NCBI GenBank assembly: GCA_003649235.1
Contig: QMRG01000004.1
Coordinates: forward strand, 1-40,176
Direction of reading: 5' to 3'
Source of the DNA: Thermoprotei archaeon
Lineage (GTDB): Archaea; Thermoproteota; Thermoprotei; Thermofilales; B69-G16
Length of the DNA stretch: 40,176 nucleotides
How positions within the stretch are numbered: the first letter of the stretch is position 1; each line of letters opens with the position of its first letter. Positions 8,568 through 19,402 of this stretch are shown here, piece by piece. The position numbers and the translations under genes were made by a program. The notes below the pieces were generated by a model that was not told where the DNA came from, searched no databases, and saw only the letters and a program-made list of their open reading frames with translations.

Positions 8568-8780
8568 TTAGCTTGCAAGTCTCACTATTTTTAAATCCTT
8601 CTTTAAAGGTTCTACTATTATCATGCCACGAACTTCAAGCACCATGAGCATCTTATTGAATTGAGAACGCGAAATATCTTCACCCAAGATTTTTTTAACA
8701 GCTCTAAACAGCTCTTTATCAGTCGCTGTCCCGTTACTCCTCTTAAGGATTCTTAATATAACAATATGTAAGGGTAGCAT
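8568..8780 (-). CDS. Small winged-helix protein downstream of Cdc48
   Basis: 70 residues forming a compact winged helix: helix 1 (LHIVILRILKRS), helix 2 (DKELFRAVKKILG), recognition helix (SRSQFNKMLMVLEVRG) and a beta wing (MIIVEPLKKDLKIVRL). This could bind DNA or mediate protein contact. It starts 4 nt after the Cdc48 stop codon, so translation is probably coupled. I do not recognise a named family. A role as a local regulator or as a Cdc48 accessory protein is inference from adjacency. Confidence 0.75.
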   Translation of the reverse strand: MLPLHIVILRILKRSNGTATDKELFRAVKKILGEDISRSQFNKMLMVLEVRGMIIVEPLKKDLKIVRLAS

Positions 8781-8784
8781 ATTC

Positions 8785-11045
<2,261 letters not shown>

Positions 11046-11070
11046 CTTTTGTGGACAAAATAACTCTGAT

Positions 11071-11346
11071 TTATGTAAACATTCGGCTAACCATTAATAC
11101 TTCAACCTGACTCACACCTTCAATGCCGGAGATTATCTCTTCTAACTTACTCGTGCCTCCTGCCGTCTCCTCGGGAATGGATACATATAGTTTTAATGCA
11201 TATAATCCAAATGCTATAGGTTCTTTAACTGATTTCAATATTTCATAATTCTCTGGCAGATTTTCTTTTATTCGTTTTTCTAACTCATCGAGCGAGGTAT
11301 CTATATCCTCAGGAAGTATTTTAAGAGAAACTACAACTTTAGCCAT
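11071..11346 (-). CDS. ef1b: Translation elongation factor aEF-1 beta
   Basis: 91 residues, the full length of the archaeal factor. It exchanges GDP for GTP on aEF-1 alpha. The ferredoxin-like fold is visible as alternating strands and helices (VVVSLKILPEDI, LEELEKRI-type helix at LDELEKRIKENL, FGLYALKLYVSIPEE), ending with VEVLMVSRMF. It starts 9 nt after the end of the zinc-ribbon gene, the pairing common in archaea. Confidence 0.95.
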   Translation of the reverse strand: MAKVVVSLKILPEDIDTSLDELEKRIKENLPENYEILKSVKEPIAFGLYALKLYVSIPEETAGGTSKLEEIISGIEGVSQVEVLMVSRMFT

Positions 11347-11355
11347 TCCAACACC

Positions 11356-11553
11356 TCATGGGCCTTCAAATCCGCATTTAGGACATTTATAAGAATTCAT
11401 CAACTGCCTGCATTTATAGCATCTCCATATAATAAACTCTCCGCAATTAGGGCATCTAAACTTTACTCCTCTATCATGCGGCGGTATAGGCTTACTACAC
11501 GAAGTACAGACAGGCATTTTAAGTGCTAATTTCCTGGTTGTGGACATTGCCAT
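11356..11553 (-). CDS. Zinc-ribbon protein, HVO_2753 family
   Basis: 65 residues with four CxxC-type knuckles (CTSC, CPNC, CYKC, CPKCG), matching the small zinc-finger family known in haloarchaea as HVO_2753 and often annotated as a Zn-ribbon RNA-binding protein. Two zinc ions are expected. It is co-transcribed with aEF-1 beta, which suggests a translation-linked role, but no molecular function is established from the sequence. The ATG at 11553 lies about 8 nt downstream of the start site predicted from the TATA box. Confidence 0.92.
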   Translation of the reverse strand: MAMSTTRKLALKMPVCTSCSKPIPPHDRGVKFRCPNCGEFIIWRCYKCRQLMNSYKCPKCGFEGP

Positions 11554-11583
11554 CTAAACCCCGCACAAACTTTCAAAAAGGAG

Positions 11584-11592
11584 TATATAAAT
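11584..11592 (-). promoter_or_regulatory. TATA box of the zinc-ribbon/aEF-1 beta operon
   Basis: Minus strand ATTTATATA. The centre is about 35 nt from the ATG at 11553, predicting a very short leader. Confidence 0.6.
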
Positions 11593-11667
11593 CCACCGCA
11601 ATATCCAAGGTATCAAATTCCATATTTCACGAAAGTTATTTAAGAACACATATTCCTTATAACTTAG

Positions 11668-11755
11668 GCCGGGGTGCCTGAGTCAGGTCTAAAGGGTCGG
11701 ACTCGAGATCCGATGCCCCATTCGGGGCGCCCGGGTTCAAATCCCGGCCCCGGCG
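11668..11755 (+). tRNA. tRNA-Ser(CGA)
   Basis: A class II tRNA of 88 nt without an intron. Acceptor GCCGGGG/CCCCGGC, discriminator G. Anticodon stem TCGGA/TCCGA with loop CTCGAGA gives anticodon CGA. The long variable arm GCCCCATTCGGGGC is typical of serine, and the T arm is CCGGG/CCCGG. A TATA-like TTATTTAAG lies about 27 nt upstream. The 68-aa ORF of the track that starts inside this gene is a shadow. Confidence 0.97.
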
Positions 11756-11933
11756 TCTCTACGTATGTGATTATAGTTTTCTATTTACTCGAAAATGTAT
11801 CGCTCGCCATAAACTCTTTTAACTACATGCATAGAAATTATCTTCTTCATAGTTACAGTAATAACTTAGTGCAAACCTGATGAAATTAAAATGATTTATA
11901 TTGCGTTATCAAATGAGAATGATAGGTGGATCT

Positions 11934-12476
11934 ATGAAAGTTTTCATGTACAAGAATATTGTAGTTAAGGTTAAAAAAGGCGATATAACGGAGGAAGATT
12001 GTGAAGCTATAGTTAATCCAGCTAATTCTATGATGATAATGGGAGGAGGTGTAGCAGGCGCTATAAAGAGAAAAGGTGGAAAGATTATAGAGGAGGAAGC
12101 TAGAAGATACGCTCCCGTGCCGGTAGGAGAGGCCATAGTTACAGGAGCAGGAGTATTAAAGGCTAAATACGTAATACATGCCCCAACCATGGAGAAACCC
12201 GCTATGCCTATAACTGTTAAACATGTGATAAAAGCGGCACAGGCAGTTTTTAAAGTCGCCTGTTCCCGCGGGTTCTCATGTATAGCCTTTCCGGCTTTAG
12301 GTGCTGGTGTAGGCGGAGTACCTGTTAAAGAATCTGTAAAGGCTATACTAAGAGTATTAAAGGAGATGGATCTCTCTAGATGTTCTATAAGAGAGATCAG
12401 ACTGATTGCATGGAGAGAAAAAGATTATGTAGAGATGGTTAATGCTTGTAAAGAACAACTAGAAGTCTATTCTTAA
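11934..12476 (+). CDS. Macrodomain protein (ADP-ribose-binding, MacroD-like)
   Basis: 180 residues from the ATG at 11934. Macrodomain signatures are present: VKKGDITEEDCEAIVNPAN, the glycine-rich IMGGGVAGAIKRKGG and the phosphate loop ALGAGVGGVP. These proteins bind ADP-ribose and many hydrolyse O-acetyl-ADP-ribose or mono-ADP-ribosylated substrates. The TTG used by the ORF track (11901) overlaps the likely TATA element (TTTATATT), while ATG 11934 is preceded by AGGTGG at good spacing. It is a single gene between tRNA-Ser and Orc1; no sirtuin or ADP-ribosyltransferase is adjacent. Confidence 0.92.
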   Translation: MKVFMYKNIVVKVKKGDITEEDCEAIVNPANSMMIMGGGVAGAIKRKGGKIIEEEARRYAPVPVGEAIVTGAGVLKAKYVIHAPTMEKPAMPITVKHVIKAAQAVFKVACSRGFSCIAFPALGAGVGGVPVKESVKAILRVLKEMDLSRCSIREIRLIAWREKDYVEMVNACKEQLEVYS

Positions 12477-12579
12477 TCATATAACTTGAAGTATTAGTAA
12501 TATATAGATGCAACTATATACCTTAGACGTTAAGCCTTGTTAATATAAAACCTCTACTTCTTATGCATCTTGTGGAACT

Positions 12580-13797
12580 ATGTCGAAGGCAACGGTTGAC
12601 TTAAGCTCATTATTCGATAAATTCAAGGTATCTAAAATATTTAAGAGAAGAGAACTATTGCTACCGGATTATGTCCCTAGCTATTTACCCCATAGAGATC
12701 AACAGATTTATAGGTTAGGGCTTGTTCTAGCCCCTATTCTCTCAGGTTCTAGGCCGTCTAATGTCTTTATATATGGATTAACGGGAACTGGTAAAACCGC
12801 TGTCACTAAATACGTTCTACGAGAGTTAAAGAAAAAAGCCGGGAACCGAGTTACTTATGCATACGTAAATTGCAGGCATACAGATACTAGCTATAGAGTT
12901 ATAGCGGAACTGGCTCAAGCAGTAGGGCAAAGAGTGCCTTTCACCGGTCTCTCTACAAGTGAAGTTTTTAGAAGATTTATAAGAGGTTTAGAGCGTAGGC
13001 AGCGTTTCATGCTCGTAGTGCTCGATGAAATTGACTATCTGGTAAAGAAGAAGGGCGATGATGTGCTATATTTTCTTACCAGGATAAATGATCAACTTTC
13101 GATTTCCAAGGTTTCCATTATAGGGATAACCAACGATCTACGTTTTATGGATTTCCTCGACGCCAGAGTTAGAAGTAGTTTGGGAGAAGAAGAACTCGTA
13201 TTTCCACCTTATACAAGCCGAGAACTAGAAGATATCCTCAGAATGCGTGCAGAACAAGCTTTTCATTCAGGAGTTTTAGAAGAAGAAGTTATACCGCTTT
13301 GTGCTGCAATTGCAGCTAGGCAGAATGGGGATTGTAGACTAGCACTTGATTTACTATTAAAAGCTGCTGATATAGCGGAGAGACTTGGAGAATTAAAAGT
13401 GAAGACGGAACATGTAAGAATGGCTCAAAAGGAAATAGAGAAAAATCTTGCCATAGACCTGATAAAATCGATGCCTCTTCACGTTAAACTCGTTTTAGCG
13501 GCTATATTAATACTGCATAAGAAAAAGATCAAGGTAATAACCACGGGGAGTATATATAACCGATATGTAGAACTGGCTCAGCGTATAGGAGTGGAACCGG
13601 TAACTCAGAGGAGGGTAAGTGATATCATAAACGAATTAGACATGTTAGGAGTGATAAACGCGCAAGTTGTAAGCTTAGGCAGATATGGGAGAACTAAGAG
13701 GATAAAATTAAGTGTGTCAGAGTCGAGTATAAAAGAAGGACTTAAGGAAGATTTTACATTAGGAGACTTGTGGATCGAATTAACGGATGTAAACTAG
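12580..13797 (+). CDS. orc1: Origin recognition/helicase-loading protein Orc1/Cdc6
   Basis: 405 residues: an AAA+ ATPase followed by a winged-helix DNA-binding domain (about 300-395). Walker A is GLTGTGKTAVTKYV, Walker B is LVVLDEIDYL, and sensor 1 is IIGITNDL. The initiator-specific region follows in the AAA+ lid. It binds origin recognition boxes and loads MCM. A TATA box (TTAATATAAAA) sits about 33 nt upstream of the ATG. I looked for origin recognition boxes in the adjacent spacers and saw none convincing, so the origin need not be here. The gene ends in a 4-nt overlap with the convergent GPN GTPase gene. Confidence 0.96.
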   Translation: MSKATVDLSSLFDKFKVSKIFKRRELLLPDYVPSYLPHRDQQIYRLGLVLAPILSGSRPSNVFIYGLTGTGKTAVTKYVLRELKKKAGNRVTYAYVNCRHTDTSYRVIAELAQAVGQRVPFTGLSTSEVFRRFIRGLERRQRFMLVVLDEIDYLVKKKGDDVLYFLTRINDQLSISKVSIIGITNDLRFMDFLDARVRSSLGEEELVFPPYTSRELEDILRMRAEQAFHSGVLEEEVIPLCAAIAARQNGDCRLALDLLLKAADIAERLGELKVKTEHVRMAQKEIEKNLAIDLIKSMPLHVKLVLAAILILHKKKIKVITTGSIYNRYVELAQRIGVEPVTQRRVSDIINELDMLGVINAQVVSLGRYGRTKRIKLSVSESSIKEGLKEDFTLGDLWIELTDVN

Positions 13798-14573
13798 GTT
13801 AAATCTCCGCAGACACAAAATATCTCGTGAAGGATATCGTATAATTCTTCAAATCCGATTTCTTTTAACGCAGATATCTTAACTAATCTACTTGCTGGCG
13901 CATACTCTCCTATAATATCAATGAGTGAGAGCGCTATATCGCTGATTAGCCCTTCTGAAGCAGAAACTAACGCGCGTTCTAGTTTTTTACGGTTTTCTAC
14001 CAAGTTAAGTAATGTTTTATTTTTTATAGCGTCTATCTTATTCAAAACTATCACGTTATCCACTTCTAGCCTAAGTTGAACAACTAGCGATAATAATATC
14101 ATAGCCACTAGACTGGAGGGAGAATCGGTCATAAGAGGATCAATTATTAATACACATATGACATGTCCTAATTTTCTAAGTTCAGATATGAGCTCTGGAC
14201 CAGCTTTCCTAAAAACGAAAAGCTCCATTTGTCCAGGAGTATCGATTAGCACATATTCTCCATTCATTTCACTTATCGAATCTAGTATTATTTTCTTCTT
14301 TTTGAGTATAAGATCCATGCACCTAATAAATGCGCCATTAGGCCCCAGTCTTTCTTTATTCATTATTTCTCTAACAGTAAAAAGCTTTCTAACGTCAAAG
14401 TCGGCATTATAGCACAACATTTCCGCTCCGGGATCTAGATTTACAAAATTCACTTTAACTTTCATTCTTTTTTCTAACCAATTGCCATAAGATCCTGCTA
14501 ATGTAGTCTTTCCACTACCCGCAGGACCTAAAAATACCAGTAATTGCTTGTTGTTAGCAGCATTTTTATCCAT
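13794..14573 (-). CDS. GPN-loop GTPase
   Basis: 259 residues. G1 is GPAGSGKTTLAG, the family-defining Gly-Pro-Asn loop is LGPNGAF (about residue 80), G3 is DTPGQMELF and G4 is LNKIDA. GPN GTPases act as dimers; their eukaryotic relatives assist nuclear import and assembly of RNA polymerase II, and the archaeal role is not settled. The ATG lies about 24 nt downstream of a TATA element (TGTATATATTTG on the minus strand), so the mRNA is probably leaderless. Proximity to rpo4 is notable but on the other strand. Confidence 0.93.
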   Translation of the reverse strand: MDKNAANNKQLLVFLGPAGSGKTTLAGSYGNWLEKRMKVKVNFVNLDPGAEMLCYNADFDVRKLFTVREIMNKERLGPNGAFIRCMDLILKKKKIILDSISEMNGEYVLIDTPGQMELFVFRKAGPELISELRKLGHVICVLIIDPLMTDSPSSLVAMILLSLVVQLRLEVDNVIVLNKIDAIKNKTLLNLVENRKKLERALVSASEGLISDIALSLIDIIGEYAPASRLVKISALKEIGFEELYDILHEIFCVCGDLT

Positions 14574-14627
14574 TTATTGATAACCCCTGAAACAAATATA
14601 TACACCTAGACTTTATATTTAACCTCG

Positions 14628-14699
14628 GGGCCCGTCGTCTAGCGGTAGGATACTCCCCTGACGCGGGAGTGGTCCCGGGTTCAAATCCCGGCGGGCCCA
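14628..14699 (+). tRNA. tRNA-Val(GAC)
   Basis: 72 nt, no intron. Acceptor GGGCCCG/CGGGCCC with discriminator A, anticodon stem CTCCC/GGGAG around loop CTGACGC (anticodon GAC) and T arm CCGGG/CCCGG. The D loop is short (AGCGGTA). A TATA-like AAATATATAC is centred about 30 nt upstream and is shared in reverse by the GPN gene. Confidence 0.95.
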
Positions 14700-14816
14700 T
14701 TTCCTTTACATAGCATTCTCCTTTTATCGCTCAAACTGTTAAGGAATGTGTTCACAGAAATAGAAATAAATAAAATAAGTTCCACTAATATAAGTGTAGC
14801 ATTAGGGTGTTATCCA

Positions 14817-15152
14817 ATGCCAGAAGTGCTATCCGAGAAAATGATTACAATAGCCGAAGTGAAAAAGATTCTAGAAGACAGTATGAAGAAGGAGGAGCTA
14901 AATAGCATACAGCTTATAACATTAGAATATGCTCGGTCTTTTACCAAAGTTAAAGAAGATGAAGTAGAAGAAGCTAGAAGATTTTTAGTGGAAGAGAAGG
15001 GATTACCAGAAGAAGTAGCAATACAGATACTAAACATTATGCCTAAGAGTATAGAGGAGTTGAGAACCATACTTGCTATAGTTCCCAAGACTTTTACTAC
15101 AGAGGAATTATCCGAGATAATCGCTGAATTGAATAAGCATAGAAAAGAGTAG
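14817..15152 (+). CDS. rpo4: RNA polymerase subunit Rpo4 (RpoF)
   Basis: 111 residues from the ATG at 14817, preceded by AGGGTG at 8 nt; the GTG-initiated extension in the ORF track has no such signal. The sequence is mostly helical and acidic, with the Rpo4/Rpb4 pattern LITLEYARSFTKV and KSIEELRTILAIV. Rpo4 pairs with Rpo7 to form the polymerase stalk, which binds RNA and initiation factors. It is 14 nt upstream of the DUF655 gene, the standard archaeal order, but ribosomal protein L21e, normally just upstream, is replaced by tRNA-Val. Confidence 0.92.
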   Translation: MPEVLSEKMITIAEVKKILEDSMKKEELNSIQLITLEYARSFTKVKEDEVEEARRFLVEEKGLPEEVAIQILNIMPKSIEELRTILAIVPKTFTTEELSEIIAELNKHRKE

Positions 15153-15166
15153 CTGGAGGAATTAAA

Positions 15167-15772
15167 ATGAGACGATTCTATGATCGCAAACAGTTTATGG
15201 AGGAATACGTGTATGTAATCGATTACTTGCCTTTTGGATATGGTCCTGGTTACATGTCAAGTCATGACATAAGGTATAGAGGTCCTGTAGCACAAACGAT
15301 AGGAGAATCGTATTTTACTCTTCTCGAGATTTCTCCTCTTCCCGGGCTTCAGCTAAACGTAAGAGATAGAGTTTATTTAGGGAAAGTCTATGATGAAAGA
15401 CTAGTTAAAGTTAATAGAAGGCTCTCATATGACGATTTAACAGCTACTGCAAAAGCTGAATTGCCAGCAGTCATTGCTATAATAGTTAAAAAGAGAGAAA
15501 AAGAATATGTAGAGTTCTTCAATACAGCGCCTCCTTTGACGAAGAAAATGCATAGTTTAGAACTTTTAAGGGGTATTGGAAAGAGAACTCTATGGAAGAT
15601 TTTAGAAGAGAGGAGACGTAAGTCTTTCGAATCATTTGATGACATTAGAGAGAGAACTAAGATCGACCCGGTGAAACTAATCGTTGAGAGAATAATTAGA
15701 GAATTGAGCGAAGAACAAAAACATTATTTGTTTGTTCCGCCTCAAGTAATTAAACGATCTTACCGCTTTTAA
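15167..15772 (+). CDS. DUF655 family RNA-binding protein
   Basis: 201 residues. The archaeal DUF655 pattern is clear: an N-terminal segment with YVIDYLPFGYGPGY, a beta-rich central region (DRVYLGKVYD) and a C-terminal helix-hairpin-helix (LELLRGIGKRTLWKILEERR). The family is encoded next to rpo4 and usually ksgA across archaea and is suspected to act in RNA metabolism; no activity is shown here. The Shine-Dalgarno GGAGG precedes the ATG. The usual downstream ksgA is missing; instead aIF5A converges on it with a 4-nt overlap. Confidence 0.92.
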   Translation: MRRFYDRKQFMEEYVYVIDYLPFGYGPGYMSSHDIRYRGPVAQTIGESYFTLLEISPLPGLQLNVRDRVYLGKVYDERLVKVNRRLSYDDLTATAKAELPAVIAIIVKKREKEYVEFFNTAPPLTKKMHSLELLRGIGKRTLWKILEERRRKSFESFDDIRERTKIDPVKLIVERIIRELSEEQKHYLFVPPQVIKRSYRF

Positions 15773-16164
15773 AGGACTCTCATAATCTTATATCTATTCA
15801 TGATTTTCCAAATCTCTACTTCTCTTCCCTCTTCTATTTTATTCTTCAATTCTTCTTCTTCCGGATAAGTTACTTCTATTGTTTCATAGGTCGTGAGAAG
15901 CATCAATTGTACAGTATCGGGTAAACGGGCTATAACTTGAGCTGGTATTTTCTCAACTATCGGAACATCTACTCGAGTATCTGCTGGCGTAACTAGATTT
16001 CTCTTTACGCCATCAAATAATCCTATGGCCACAATCCTGACTTTGGCAGAACCATGTTTGCCAGGTTTTGATTTCTCTACGCTAACTATTCTGCACGGCT
16101 CTCCATCTATTACAACGAAAGATCCGACCTTAAGACTTCCTGCTTCTTGAGGTCTAGTAGACAT
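15769..16164 (-). CDS. eif5a: Translation factor aIF5A (hypusine-containing)
   Basis: 131 residues from the ATG at 16164, which has GGAGGGAT upstream. The hypusination loop is SKPGKHGSAK, in which the lysine of GKHG is the site modified to deoxyhypusine/hypusine. An N-terminal SH3-like barrel is followed by a C-terminal OB fold. It relieves ribosome stalling, for example at polyproline. The ORF-track version with 67 more residues is a spurious extension: it overlaps the NAD kinase gene and runs through the promoter. Confidence 0.96.
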   Translation of the reverse strand: MSTRPQEAGSLKVGSFVVIDGEPCRIVSVEKSKPGKHGSAKVRIVAIGLFDGVKRNLVTPADTRVDVPIVEKIPAQVIARLPDTVQLMLLTTYETIEVTYPEEEELKNKIEEGREVEIWKIMNRYKIMRVL

Positions 16165-16197
16165 GACAATATCCCTCCAGAAACTGTATAGAATCGA

Positions 16198-16209
16198 TTT
16201 ATTTATATC
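16198..16209. promoter_or_regulatory. Shared AT-rich TATA region for aIF5A and NAD kinase
   Basis: TTTATTTATATC lies in the 70-nt divergent spacer. Its centre is about 31 nt from the NAD kinase ATG and about 40 nt from the aIF5A ATG, so one element could serve both genes or two overlapping boxes may exist. Confidence 0.45.
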
Positions 16210-16234
16210 TTTAGAACATTTTTTATGTTGAGAC

Positions 16235-17092
16235 ATGAAGATCAAAAAACTAGGCTTAATATTTAAAACGGAGAATATAGATGCTAAGAACTTTGCTGTA
16301 GAGCTACTTGAATTTTTAACGAAAATGAAATATACAGTTCTTCTCCCACGCGAACTGGCATCCATACTAGGTAGAGATGAAATAGGTGTAGAATCAATAG
16401 AAGCCGAAGACCTGGATGCGCTAGTAGTTATAGGAGGCGACGGAACTCTACTTAAAACTTTTCATATGATAAAAAGAGAACTCCCCATCATACCAGTTAA
16501 TAGCGATACACTAGGCTTTTTCTACGATATCAATAGAGATAACTACCGCAAAGCTTTTGACCTAATAGCCCGAGGAAGATACGAAATTAAGACTTGGAGG
16601 ACGGGACTTATAAAATTCGGGAATGAAAACCATTTGAATTTTCTAAACGAAGCTGTCCTATACTGTAAAAAAAGAGGAAAAATGCTCATTTTCGAGTTAA
16701 GGAAAGGTGATATAATAGTTATAAAAGGTAGATGTGACGGGATAATTATGGCTACAACACTAGGCTCTACCGCCTACTCTCTTTCTCAAGGAGGTCCTAT
16801 AGTAGACTGGGAACTTGAAGCGCTAATATTTACTCCCATATCCCCCTTTTCTCCTATAGTAAAACCAATAGTTTTTAGCTCAAGCACTAAGCTAGACCTA
16901 GAACTCTACACCGAATCAACACTAGTAATTGATGGCGAATATTTAACCAATATAGAGAAGAAGGCAATTTTTGAAGTATCTCTAGAAGGAAAACCTTTCA
17001 GACTGGTTAAAGTTCGTGAAATTGAAGCTGATTTTTTTGACAAGATAAGACGGCGGCTTTTCGATGAAGTTTTCTATTCAAAGTTTTTCTAA
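16235..17092 (+). CDS. nadK: NAD kinase
   Basis: 285 residues. It phosphorylates NAD (ATP or polyphosphate as donor) to make NADP. The GGDGTLLKTF motif (about residue 67) and the NSDTLGFF motif are diagnostic, followed by the NEAVLYC region and TTLGSTAYSLSQGGPIV, which binds NAD. The mRNA is nearly leaderless from the TATA box. The 3' end overlaps the convergent methyltransferase gene by 15 nt. Confidence 0.95.
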   Translation: MKIKKLGLIFKTENIDAKNFAVELLEFLTKMKYTVLLPRELASILGRDEIGVESIEAEDLDALVVIGGDGTLLKTFHMIKRELPIIPVNSDTLGFFYDINRDNYRKAFDLIARGRYEIKTWRTGLIKFGNENHLNFLNEAVLYCKKRGKMLIFELRKGDIIVIKGRCDGIIMATTLGSTAYSLSQGGPIVDWELEALIFTPISPFSPIVKPIVFSSSTKLDLELYTESTLVIDGEYLTNIEKKAIFEVSLEGKPFRLVKVREIEADFFDKIRRRLFDEVFYSKFF

Positions 17093-18271
17093 AACGGCTA
17101 TGAAAAACCCTGGTGTATCATGTACATGCGGGAGAAAACGCTGAACCTTATTTCCCTCGAAAATAAAGCCTATAGTTCCAGCAAAATATTTCTGATCTAT
17201 TAGTTTAAGATTTAGCTTTTTTAAGGCTTTCAATATAACCAATTCATTTTCTTGGAGAGTTAAAGTGCAAGTACTGTATAATATCCTTCCTCTTCTTCTT
17301 ACAAGCTTAGATGCTACTTTTAAAAATTGAAATTGATACCGTGAAAGGTTCAATACATTTCTCATCGAGATCTGACTACTTAATTTAGGCCTTACACCTA
17401 GACTTGAACAGGGAGGATCTACTATCGCCGCGTCGAAGTCTCTTTCTTCTACTATGAGATCTAGATAACGAGCGTCAGCTTCTAAAATTTTAACGATTTT
17501 AACACCTAGTCTTTGGAGGTTTTCTCTTAGTTTTCGCACTTTGGGTTTCGATCGATCCACTGCTAGTATTTCACCGGCGTTCTCCATAAGCTGAGCAGCG
17601 TGAGAAGTTTTCCCACCCGGCGCGGCACATAGGTCTATAACTTTAAATCCAGGCTTTAGACTTAAATTTCTAACAGAAATAATTGCTGGCAAGCTCTGAT
17701 CGTAAACCCATCCTCGCTTGTATAAATCTAATTCTCTTATACTGGGTACATCAAAAACCGATCTAACAGTTTTTACGGCTAGTCCTCTTCTTTTTGAAAA
17801 TATTCTATCCGGATCCATAGCCAATACTCCTTCGCCAACAGGAAAACCAGTTGGATCTGTTATGGTAACCCTATCTCCTTCGTGGGCTTTTCCTATAATC
17901 TTTAAAACGCCTACAGCGTAAAGGTTAGCCCCTAAATATACACTTTCCGCCGCCTTTTTATCCGCTATTACCTTTTTAGGATAGATCTTTACTCGATAAG
18001 GACCACGAATAGGCAAGTATATGGCTTCTTCTAGAAGGGAGTATGGCTTAGCCTCGAAGCCTGAATCTTTCATCTCAGCGAGAACTTCCTCCCTAGAAGC
18101 TTTAAGCGTATTTACGCGTATAAAATACCTTTTGCCGGGAGATTTGAGGGCTTTTAAAATATATTCTGTTTCTCTTATACCATAGAGGCCTGCAATAGAA
18201 ATTACGCTATCTACATGTAAATTATATTTTTTCGCAAGATTGATAGCAGCGGTTAGGAATGGCGGTGTCAT
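17078..18271 (-). CDS. RNA m5C methyltransferase (NSUN/RsmB family) with PUA domain
   Basis: 397 residues. An N-terminal helical segment is followed by a PUA domain (about 90-170, around KKVIADKKAAESVYLGA and GDRVTITDPTGFPVGEG) and a Rossmann methyltransferase domain. Motif I is DLCAAPGGKTSHAAQL. Motif IV DPPCS and motif VI STCT hold the two cysteines used in the cytosine-C5 mechanism. The PUA domain suggests a tRNA or rRNA substrate; the exact site is not readable. A nine-codon ATG ORF (MKRELKALG) ends in an ATGA overlap with the start codon and could affect initiation. Confidence 0.9.
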   Translation of the reverse strand: MTPPFLTAAINLAKKYNLHVDSVISIAGLYGIRETEYILKALKSPGKRYFIRVNTLKASREEVLAEMKDSGFEAKPYSLLEEAIYLPIRGPYRVKIYPKKVIADKKAAESVYLGANLYAVGVLKIIGKAHEGDRVTITDPTGFPVGEGVLAMDPDRIFSKRRGLAVKTVRSVFDVPSIRELDLYKRGWVYDQSLPAIISVRNLSLKPGFKVIDLCAAPGGKTSHAAQLMENAGEILAVDRSKPKVRKLRENLQRLGVKIVKILEADARYLDLIVEERDFDAAIVDPPCSSLGVRPKLSSQISMRNVLNLSRYQFQFLKVASKLVRRRGRILYSTCTLTLQENELVILKALKKLNLKLIDQKYFAGTIGFIFEGNKVQRFLPHVHDTPGFFIAVLEKL

Positions 18272-18356
18272 CCTAATGCCTTCAATTCACGTTTCATAGT
18301 AACTCTGATTAATCATCCACCGCCATATAAAACATTAGAGATGCTTATATTAGATT

Positions 18357-19325
18357 TTATCCACTTTTGGAAGGTAGGGATAGAAGAGGTGTAACTCCTC
18401 CTTCTCCGATCACTATTACTGCACCGCTTTTAGCCATTTCGGCTAGGTAAAGATATTTGAAATATTCGACGGCATACTTAGGATCTCCGAAAGCCTCGGT
18501 TATCAACTGTATCTGTATCTTCGTAGCGTTCGCTATAATTAGCTTTGACTTTGCTTCTGCTTCTGCTTTTAATATTTGAGCCTCTGCTTCTCCTTTAGCT
18601 TTTAATATCTGTTCCATGGCAGTCGCGTTGGCCAGTGTTATTATCCGTTCTCTCTCATATTCAGCTTGTATCTTCTGCTGTTCAGCTGTCAACTTCGCCT
18701 CTAAGGCTTTCTTAAATTGCTCTGGGAGATCTATATTTCTTAAATTTATATTATCTATAACGATGCCGTTAAGTCCTATTTCTTGGAGCTTTTCGATAAA
18801 TCGTTCAGCTATTTTCTGGGCTATTTCATCTCTTTTCGGTATAGTATCGGTTCCCTTATAATCTGCTATAATATCGCGCACTATTTGTCTTAAAACAGGA
18901 GCCAGAGTTCTGTCCTCCCAATCCATTCTAGGATATCTTTTGAAAATATCGACCGCATAAGCCGAGTCTACGTGGTATTGTATCGTAATATCGACTCTAG
19001 CCTCTAAACCATCACTGGTAAAGGCATTAATGGCCGGGTATTCTCCCGTTTTTCCACCGCTAGACCACATATCGAGAGTTTCTTGTCCTACATATATCTG
19101 CTCTAATATCTGCCAGGGAAGCTTCAAAACATATTTCGGCCCTTCTCCAACACTCCATATACTGCCAGTAACCGGGTCAAGTATTATACCTACATAGCCA
19201 AAGTCTACAGTAGCGATCATTGTAAGAGCAGCGACGGCTAACACTACGAGTATTATAAATCCGCCTACAATGCTTAAAGCAGTTTTTCTTGATATACCTA
19301 CTGATACGGGAACTTCATACTCCAT
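18357..19325 (-). CDS. SPFH/band-7 (stomatin/prohibitin-like) membrane protein
   Basis: 322 residues from the ATG at 19325, which has GAGGGG just upstream; the GTG at 19337 is the ORF-track start. There is one N-terminal transmembrane helix (about 15-40), a band-7 domain (about 55-210, with ARVDITIQYHV and a GIVIDNINLRNIDLP ridge), and a charged coiled coil (AEQQKIQAEYERER, GEAEAQILKAEAEAKSK). Such proteins form ring or cage assemblies on membranes and act with proteases. The NfeD partner often found with stomatins is not adjacent. Function in this organism is unknown. Confidence 0.9.
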   Translation of the reverse strand: MEYEVPVSVGISRKTALSIVGGFIILVVLAVAALTMIATVDFGYVGIILDPVTGSIWSVGEGPKYVLKLPWQILEQIYVGQETLDMWSSGGKTGEYPAINAFTSDGLEARVDITIQYHVDSAYAVDIFKRYPRMDWEDRTLAPVLRQIVRDIIADYKGTDTIPKRDEIAQKIAERFIEKLQEIGLNGIVIDNINLRNIDLPEQFKKALEAKLTAEQQKIQAEYERERIITLANATAMEQILKAKGEAEAQILKAEAEAKSKLIIANATKIQIQLITEAFGDPKYAVEYFKYLYLAEMAKSGAVIVIGEGGVTPLLSLPSKSG

Positions 19326-19402
19326 AGTCCCCCTCACAGAATCGGTAATTTAGGATTATTTAAAGCATTCTCATCAGTATGAATCTAGAATGGAAAAAAT
19401 AT

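Noticed and set aside
11674-11880. 68-aa ORF starting in tRNA-Ser
   Set aside because: Its first half is the tRNA itself, and the rest has no conserved features.
12477-12579. Replication origin beside orc1
   Set aside because: Only a lone TGTGGAAC was seen before the ATG; no inverted or repeated origin recognition boxes or AT-rich unwinding tract could be made out on either side of the gene.
16165-16365. Extended N-terminus of aIF5A in the ORF track
   Set aside because: It would run through the divergent promoter and the NAD kinase coding region; the ATG at 16164 has a good Shine-Dalgarno and gives normal length.
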